NCBI GenBank assembly: GCA_033283325.1
Contig: JAWMQO010000004.1
Location: 447,657-511,656, forward strand
Reading direction: 5' to 3'
DNA: 64,000 bases
DNA from: Mangrovimicrobium sp033283325
GTDB lineage: Bacteria; Pseudomonadota; Gammaproteobacteria; Pseudomonadales; Halieaceae
Below are positions 59,052 through 64,000 of this stretch, piece by piece. The first letter of the stretch is position 1, and each line of letters begins with the position of its first letter. The notes below the pieces were generated by a model, which ran no database searches, had not been told where the DNA came from, and was given only the letters and a program-made list of their open reading frames with translations. Both the position numbers and the translations under genes were made by a program.

Positions 59052-60454
59052 TGCATTCACTTGTCAAACGCACTGCGCTCTCGCTCAGCCTCTCCCTCTG
59101 CTTCGGCCTCTGCCTGGCGATGGTACTTCCCGGCACGGCGAGCGCCCAGGAGCCGGCATCGGAGCCACTCACCCTGGAGGGCTTGCTGCAGTCTGTCAAA
59201 GAGGGGCGCCGTGAAGACAAGGCGGTCAACCAGAAGCGCCTCGCCGCATTCAGGGCGGAACAGCGCAATCGCGAGCAACTGCTCACCGACATCAAGGCCG
59301 AGCGCGCCGGCCTGGAGACCCTGAGCGCCGAGCGCGAAAGCCAGTTCGAGGAAAACGAACTGCTGATCGGCGACCTCGAGCAGCGCCTGCAGGAACGCAT
59401 GGGTTCGCTGAAAGAACTCTTCGGTGTGCTGCAACAGGTCGCCAGCGACGCCCAGGGCCAGTTCCACGTCTCGCTCACCCAGCTCGATCACCCGGAGCGC
59501 GGTGACTTCCTGGTGGATTTCGCCGGGCGCATGGGCCAGGCCAACCGGCTCCCCGATATCGCCGAGATCGAGCGGCTGTGGTTCGAGCTGCAACAGGAAA
59601 TGACCGAGTCGGGCCAGGTGGTGACCCACACCCGGAATGTGCTGACGGCGGATGGCGCCGAAGTACCGATGGCGGTCACCCGGGTCGGCCTCTTTAACGT
59701 CATCGCCGACGGCAAATACCTGCAGTTCATTCCCGAGACCGGCCGCCTGCTGGAGTATTCGCGCCAGCCCGGGGGCCGCTACCTGCGCGGCGCCCAGGCC
59801 CTGGCGGCGGGCGAGGACGGCCCGGTGGCCTTCGCCGTCGACCCGGTGCGCGGGCAATTGCTGGAGTTGCTGACCCAGGCGCCGAATCTCACCGAACGCA
59901 TTGCCCAGGGAGGCACCATCGGCTACACCATTATCACCCTGGGTGTTGTCGGGCTACTGCTGGCCATCGCTCGCCTGGTAGTCCTGTGGCTGGAGAGCCG
60001 CGCCATCCACCGGCAGATGGGTGAGCCCGAGCAAGCCTCGGAGAAGAATGCCCTTGGGCGGATACTCATCGCCGGGCACCTCGATGACCAGCCGGATACG
60101 GAAACCCTCGAGTTGCGCCTGAGCGAAGCGGTACTGAGGGAAGTACCGCGCATCAACCGCTACCTGCCACTGCTGAAAATCATCGCCGCGGTGGCTCCCC
60201 TGATGGGCCTGCTGGGCACCGTCACCGGCATGATCGTCACCTTCCAGGCGATCACCCTCTTCGGCGCCGGCGACCCGCGCCTGATGGCTGGCGGGATATC
60301 ACAGGCGCTGGTCACCACGGTACTCGGCCTGTGCGTGGCCATTCCCATGTTGCTCCTCCACAACATGGTGCAGACCAGGGCCAAATCGCTCTCCGAGATA
60401 CTCCAGGGGCGGGCGGTGGCGATGGTCGCCTCGCGCGCCGAGCGCCGTGAGTAG
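59051..60454 (+). CDS. MotA/TolQ/ExbB proton-channel protein with N-terminal coiled coil
   Basis: 467 aa. Signal peptide, a periplasmic coiled-coil region (residues 40-130), then a membrane domain in the last 180 residues: GYTIITLGVVGLLLAIARLVVLW and LPLLKIIAAVAPLMGLLGTVTGMIVTFQAITLFGAGDPRLMAGGISQALVTTVLGLCVAIPMLLLHN. It is the TolQ-like energiser of an extended TonB system. ATG at 59051; a GTG one codon upstream is possible. Confidence 0.9.
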   Translation: MHSLVKRTALSLSLSLCFGLCLAMVLPGTASAQEPASEPLTLEGLLQSVKEGRREDKAVNQKRLAAFRAEQRNREQLLTDIKAERAGLETLSAERESQFEENELLIGDLEQRLQERMGSLKELFGVLQQVASDAQGQFHVSLTQLDHPERGDFLVDFAGRMGQANRLPDIAEIERLWFELQQEMTESGQVVTHTRNVLTADGAEVPMAVTRVGLFNVIADGKYLQFIPETGRLLEYSRQPGGRYLRGAQALAAGEDGPVAFAVDPVRGQLLELLTQAPNLTERIAQGGTIGYTIITLGVVGLLLAIARLVVLWLESRAIHRQMGEPEQASEKNALGRILIAGHLDDQPDTETLELRLSEAVLREVPRINRYLPLLKIIAAVAPLMGLLGTVTGMIVTFQAITLFGAGDPRLMAGGISQALVTTVLGLCVAIPMLLLHNMVQTRAKSLSEILQGRAVAMVASRAERRE

Positions 60455-60463
60455 GACGGCGGC

Positions 60464-61000
60464 ATGTTGAACCTGGTCGACAACTGGCTGCCGTGGCTCG
60501 GCGATCTGCTGGAACTGGGAGGGTCGATTCTCGGCCTGATCCTGATCATCGCCTTCGTGATGTGGTCCCTGCTGTTCGAGCGGCTGTACTTCCTGCTCTG
60601 GGAATTGCCACGCCAGTTGCGCGAGGTGCTTGCGCGCTGGCAGCAGCGTGAGGACAAGACCTCCTGGTATGCCGAGCAGTTCCGCGAAAACCTGCAGTGG
60701 GAAGTACGCCAGGGCCTGCGTCGGCATTTCCCGCTGATAACCACCCTGATCAAGGTCTGCCCACTGCTGGGACTGCTGGGTACCGTACTGGGCATGCTCG
60801 AGGTCTTCGACGCACTGGCGGCCACCGGCTCCAACAACGCCCGCTCGATGGCCGCCGGCATCTCCAAGGCGACCGTCACCACCCTGGCCGGCATGGTGGT
60901 GTCGATTTTCGGGCTATTGGGCAACCTGGTCGCGGAAGGCCAGGCCAACACCGTCCGCGACCGGCTGACGGCGTTCTTTTCACAGACACAGGACGATTAG
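60464..61000 (+). CDS. exbB: ExbB-like proton-channel protein
   Basis: 178 aa, three membrane segments. ExbB core: LITTLIKVCPLLGLLGTVLGMLEVFDALAATGSNNARSMAAGISKATVTTLAGMVVSIFGLL. Forms the proton channel with ExbD. Starts nine bases after the previous gene. Confidence 0.92.
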   Translation: MLNLVDNWLPWLGDLLELGGSILGLILIIAFVMWSLLFERLYFLLWELPRQLREVLARWQQREDKTSWYAEQFRENLQWEVRQGLRRHFPLITTLIKVCPLLGLLGTVLGMLEVFDALAATGSNNARSMAAGISKATVTTLAGMVVSIFGLLGNLVAEGQANTVRDRLTAFFSQTQDD

Positions 61001-61001
61001 C

Positions 61002-61409
61002 ATGCGCAATCTACTGGGCAACATACCGCAGGAACCCGAGGAAGGTGGCGTGGATATCACGCCCATGCTCGACGTCGTGTTCATCATGCTGATCTTCTTC
61101 ATCGTTACCGCGACCTTTATCAAGGAAGCCGGCATCGATGTGGACAAACCCGATGCCGCCACCGCCGTAGTGCAGGAAAAAGCCAGCATCCTGGTGGCCA
61201 TCGACGCCGAGGACCGGGTGTGGATCAATCGTCGCGAGACCGATATCCGCTCCCTCCGCGCCATCATCGAACGCCTGCATGCTGAGAACCCCAAGGGCAC
61301 CCTGGTCATACAGGCGGACCGCAACTCACGTAATGAAGTCCTGGTACAGGTGATGGACCAGTCGCGGCGGGCCGGCGTCTATAACATCGCCCTGGCCGCC
61401 TCCCAGTAA
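61002..61409 (+). CDS. exbD: ExbD-like protein
   Basis: 135 aa with one membrane segment: DITPMLDVVFIMLIFFIVTATFIKEAGI, containing the essential Asp (MLDVV). The periplasmic domain is QEKASILVAIDAEDRVWIN...LVIQADRNSRNEVLVQVMDQSRRAGV. One base after exbB. Confidence 0.93.
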   Translation: MRNLLGNIPQEPEEGGVDITPMLDVVFIMLIFFIVTATFIKEAGIDVDKPDAATAVVQEKASILVAIDAEDRVWINRRETDIRSLRAIIERLHAENPKGTLVIQADRNSRNEVLVQVMDQSRRAGVYNIALAASQ

Positions 61410-61419
61410 AGGCCCCTTG

Positions 61420-62079
61420 ATGCCTGTCCCTTCCCCAGGCTTACGCGGCGGCTTTAAATCGGCCACCGGCCTGCTGCTCGGTGCGGCGGTGGGCGCAAGC
61501 GGCGCCCTCCTGCTCGCCCTGTTCATGTCCACCCTGATCAGCGCGACCGAGATGAGCCTCACCGACAAGGACAAGATCCAACTGCTGGACTTCGTCCGCC
61601 TGAAGCGGGAAGAAGCCGCCCAGCGCAAGGACCGCAAGCCGGAGCGCCCGCGCCAGGAGCAGCCGCCGGAAATCCCCCCGCCGATGAGCCAGGACGCCAG
61701 CGCCAGTGGGGACACCCTGGCGGTAACAGCGCCCAGCGGGCTCGATTCGGGCGACCTGGGTATCGGCCGCGGCGGGCTCGGTTTCGGCGCTGGCGAGGGC
61801 GAGTACCTGCCCATCGTCAAGGTGGCGCCCGCCTACCCCCGTCGCGCAGCGGTCATCGGCCTGGAAGGCAATTGCATGGTGCGCTATACGGTGACCACCG
61901 CGGGAACCGTCAAGGACGTCGAAGTCATCGAGGATCGCTGTACCAATCCGGTGTTCTACAAGCCCTCTGTCGAAGCGGCGCTACGCTTCAAGTACAAACC
62001 CCGGGTCATCGACGGCACCGCGATCGAGGTGATTGGCGTGTACAACAACTTCCACTATGAACTGGATCAGCAGCGATGA
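61420..62079 (+). CDS. tonB: TonB family protein
   Basis: 219 aa. N-terminal membrane anchor (GLLLGAAVGASGALLLALFMSTLI), a Pro/Glu/Arg-rich spacer (KPERPRQEQPPEIPPPM), and a C-terminal TonB domain (PIVKVAPAYPRRAAVIGLEGNCMVRYTVTTAGTVKDVEVIEDRC ... VEAALRFKYKPRVIDG). Transmits proton-motive force to TonB-dependent receptors. ATG 61420; a TTG one codon upstream is in frame. Overlaps the TPR gene by four bases. Confidence 0.92.
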   Translation: MPVPSPGLRGGFKSATGLLLGAAVGASGALLLALFMSTLISATEMSLTDKDKIQLLDFVRLKREEAAQRKDRKPERPRQEQPPEIPPPMSQDASASGDTLAVTAPSGLDSGDLGIGRGGLGFGAGEGEYLPIVKVAPAYPRRAAVIGLEGNCMVRYTVTTAGTVKDVEVIEDRCTNPVFYKPSVEAALRFKYKPRVIDGTAIEVIGVYNNFHYELDQQR

Positions 62080-63341
62080 TGCGCAAGCTACTGTGCCTGG
62101 TGATCATCCTGTTCACATGCCGGGCGGCAATTGCCGCCGAAGCTGTGACCGGCATGAGCGAGCGCGTTTTCAATGTGATGACCGAGGCCCAGGAACTGGT
62201 CGAGTCCGAGAGTTACAGCGCGGCCCGCGCTGAACTGGAACCCCTGCTCGAATCGCGGCTCACCTCCTACGAAAGAGCCCATATCATGAACCTGCTCGCC
62301 TACATTCACTACGAGCAGGACGAATTGCCCCGGGCCCGTGCCCTGTACCGGGACGCACTGCAACTGCCGAAACTTCCCGAGTCGATGCAGATCACCCTTC
62401 TGCTCTCACTCGGCCAGCTGTGCCTGGTGCTCGAGGACTACAGCGAGGCCGAAGCCAGCTTGCGCCGACTTATCGGGATCGAGGGACAGGACAGCGGCGC
62501 CAACAAGGCCTTGCTGTCGATCGCGCTGTTCCGCCAGGAACGCTACGAGGAGGCCCTGCAGCCGCTGCGCGAAGCCATCGAGTCGCGCTCGGGGCCCGGC
62601 GACCAGCCACCGGAAAACTGGCTGTCGATGCTGGCGTCGATCTATTTCGAAATGGACGACTTCGGCCAGATGCGCGAGGTCATGGAGCGCCTGGTCACTC
62701 TCTACCCGCGCGAGCAGTACCTGATGAACCTCGCCGCCCTGCACGGCGAACTCGGTGACACGCCGCGCCAGCTCGCCCTGATCGAGTCGCTGCTCGACGA
62801 CGGCCGCCTGGTGCAGGAAACCCACCTGCGCATGATAGCCAGCCTCTACCTCAGCGAAGAGCTGCCCTACAAGGCTGCGGCCCTGTTGCAGCGCGAAATG
62901 GACGCCGGGCGGGTGGAAAGCTCCCAGGCCAATCTCGAGCTTCTATCCCAGGCCTGGCTGGCCGCCGCGGAGCAGGACAAGGCCATAGGGCCGCTCACCC
63001 GGGCCGCGGAACTGGACGACAACGGCGAGTTGTACCTGCGGGTCGCACAGCTGCAGATGGCGGCCTGGAACTGGGAACAGGCCGAGGCCATGGCGCGCAA
63101 GGCCATCAGCAAGGGCGGCCTGCGCCGTGAGGGCATGGCCTGGCTGGTGCGCGGCATGGCCCAGGTGCGCCTGCACCAGCTGACCGAGGCCCGGGGGCTG
63201 TTCCAGCGCGCGTCGACATTCGACGACACCCGGCGCCATGCCCGGCAGTGGCTGACCTACGTTGACCATGAAATGGAGCAGCAGGCGCTGCTCGGGGCCG
63301 GGAGCCCGGAACAGGAGGAATCCCGGCTCAATGAGACCTGA
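62076..63341 (+). CDS. Secreted TPR-repeat protein of the TonB cluster
   Basis: 421 aa with a signal peptide (RKLLCLVIILFTCRAAIAAEA). About eight TPR units (ERAHIMNLLAYIHYEQDELPRARALYRDALQL; QITLLLSLGQLCLVLEDYSEAEASLRRLI; EGMAWLVRGMAQVRLHQLTEARGLFQRASTF). Common last gene of this TonB/ExbBD arrangement in marine gammaproteobacteria. Probably a periplasmic scaffold for the TonB machinery. Confidence 0.85.
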   Translation: MMRKLLCLVIILFTCRAAIAAEAVTGMSERVFNVMTEAQELVESESYSAARAELEPLLESRLTSYERAHIMNLLAYIHYEQDELPRARALYRDALQLPKLPESMQITLLLSLGQLCLVLEDYSEAEASLRRLIGIEGQDSGANKALLSIALFRQERYEEALQPLREAIESRSGPGDQPPENWLSMLASIYFEMDDFGQMREVMERLVTLYPREQYLMNLAALHGELGDTPRQLALIESLLDDGRLVQETHLRMIASLYLSEELPYKAAALLQREMDAGRVESSQANLELLSQAWLAAAEQDKAIGPLTRAAELDDNGELYLRVAQLQMAAWNWEQAEAMARKAISKGGLRREGMAWLVRGMAQVRLHQLTEARGLFQRASTFDDTRRHARQWLTYVDHEMEQQALLGAGSPEQEESRLNET

Positions 63342-63453
63342 GCCCTGAACGGTGTCATCAGAGAGCCAGCGATCTCCGCGGGAACTTCCGCCGACCTGCG
63401 CTGTCTTACTGGCGTGGGTAAAAAACACGTCTTTTTTCTCAGCTGATTTGCGC

Positions 63454-63459
63454 TATACT
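63454..63459 (+). promoter_or_regulatory. -10 element of the ssrA promoter
   Basis: TATACT preceded by an A/T-rich stretch and 14 bases before the mature tmRNA 5' end; the -35 is weak. Confidence 0.55.
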
Positions 63460-63472
63460 CGCGCGTCAACCT

Positions 63473-63864
63473 GGGGGCGATTTGGATTCGACGACGGTTT
63501 CAAACCCTGAGGTGCATGCCGTGAGGACAGCGAATCACGTAAATCCAAAGCTGTAACTTACTAGTTGCCAACGACGACAACTACGGTGCCCAACTGGCTG
63601 CGTAAGCAGTCATAAAAGCACCATCTAGTAGCTTCGGCTCTAGCGGTCTGCGACAAGGTGCCAGCCCCGCGTTGTACGACTGTCATACAGAACTGGATCG
63701 CAGCAAAGTTCACCCTGGGCGGCGCTGTTAAACTACTACAGGGATCGCCAATCACGTCCTGCCCGTTGGGCTGTGTGCGGTTAAATCAATAAACGGAATC
63801 TAAGCATGTAGAGCCGAAGGCAGAGGACTGGCGGACGCGGGTTCAACTCCCGCCGCCTCCACCA
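63473..63864 (+). ncRNA. ssrA: Transfer-messenger RNA (tmRNA)
   Basis: Begins GGGGGCGATTTGGATTCGACG and ends with the tRNA-like 3' half GGTTCAACTCCCGCCGCCTCC plus encoded ACCA. The tag reading frame (63567-63605) encodes ANDDNYGAQLAA and a TAA stop; the C-terminal LAA is the usual ClpXP degron. About 392 nt with the normal 5'-TTCGACG / 3'-GGTTC partners of the tRNA-like domain. Its partner protein gene smpB is at 259-738. The 3' end of ssrA is a well-known integration target for mobile islands. Confidence 0.97.
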
Positions 63865-64000
63865 ATCAAACAGGGTGCATACCGAACACATGGGTTGCAC
63901 TTTATACCGAAGACATAGGTAACACTTTCTTCGGTTCGAAAGGATTAGCCGCGGGTTCCACGCGGCTTTCATCCTCATCAAAGAAGCCTAGATCATAATC
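63865..64000. other. Region after ssrA, possible start of a mobile element
   Basis: After a 14-nt gap come two tandem 25-bp repeats (63879-63928). Then a short stem GCCGCG / CGCGGC (63948-63966) followed by TTTC, possibly a weak terminator. No gene in the last 136 bases. Confidence 0.4.
63879..63928. repeat. Two tandem 25-bp repeats adjacent to ssrA
   Basis: Unit 1 at 63879-63903 and unit 2 at 63904-63928 begin ATACCGAA and end CACTTT and differ at four positions. Read on the minus strand they give GTTACCTATGTCTTCGGTAT. This resembles the end of IS481/IS3-like elements with repeated transposase sites (recognition from memory, not searched). Confidence 0.5.

Noticed and set aside
63781..63981. 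Minus-strand ORF containing WWRRRELNPRPPVL across the ssrA 3' end
   Set aside because: This peptide is the familiar false translation of the tmRNA/tRNA 3' region, not a gene.

Overview
The window is a 64-kb piece of a high-GC gammaproteobacterial chromosome. It is dominated by one contiguous molybdenum-nitrogenase super-cluster running from nifF (2306) to rnfH (55921). Gene content and order within operons follow the Azotobacter vinelandii / Pseudomonas stutzeri type: nifHDKTY, nifENX, nifUSV-cysE-WZM-clpX, nifB-fdxN-O-Q, nifLA and rnfABCDGEH. Blocks that A. vinelandii keeps apart are joined here. The host is probably a free-living, oxygen-exposed marine-type gammaproteobacterium; this is inferred from NifL/NifA, Rnf, ECF/TonB genes and the tmRNA tag ANDDNYGAQLAA. 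I cannot name the genus. No alternative (vnf/anf) nitrogenase is present.

Layout. 1-148: start of a sodium-dependent transporter. 259-738: smpB. 1053-1880: TauE/SafE exporter. 2306-11107: nifF (+) facing the long minus-strand operon iscA-nifU-S-V-cysE-TPR-nifW-Z-M-clpX. 11357-16249: a non-nif cassette of ECF sigma factor, FecR-like anti-sigma factor, secreted acidic protein and STN-type TonB-dependent receptor. 16300-22203: minus operon nifE-N-X-DUF269-DUF683-fdxB-fesI-orf-DUF364. 22695-24487: modBC. 24465-25568: acyltransferase. 25823-28341: LRR protein, Bfd ferredoxin, hemerythrin, a 64-aa orphan and an ankyrin protein. 28325-34522: minus operon nifH-D-K-T-Y-DUF6129-like-LRV. 35004-42171: SIR2-like gene, an eight-gene minus operon of mostly unknown genes (orf185, NifZ-like, SagB-like, orf120, TPR, rhodanese, two orphans), then DUF2750 and a ferredoxin reductase on plus. 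42202-46551: nifB-fdxN-nifO-nifQ-grx-bolA-nafY on minus. 46885-50097: nifLA. 50608-55921: rnf. 55964-63341: TetR, lipoprotein and a TonB/ExbB/ExbD energising cluster. 63473-63864: ssrA (tmRNA), followed by tandem repeats that look like a mobile-element end.

Regulation can be read from the sequence. Fourteen GG-N10-GC (sigma-54, -24/-12) elements and eleven TGT-N10-ACA NifA boxes lie in the divergent intergenic regions of the cluster, each with a box about 75-210 bp upstream of the predicted start. They place modBC, the LRR/Bfd/hemerythrin genes, the SIR2-like gene, the eight-gene unknown operon, DUF2750/reductase and rnf in the NifA regulon. A perfect FNR/ANR-type box sits in the nifL-rnf intergenic region. 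NifA carries GAFTSA instead of the canonical GAFTGA loop.

How the genes work together: Rnf, NifF and several ferredoxins feed electrons to NifH. NifUS and IscA make Fe-S clusters. NifB, Q, V, EN, X and NafY/NifY make and carry FeMo-co. NifM, Z, W and T mature the enzyme. ModBC bring molybdate. Hemerythrin, the LRR/LRV proteins and the unknown operons probably protect or tune the enzyme. All coordinates and motifs were read by eye; family assignments are from recognition, not searches.
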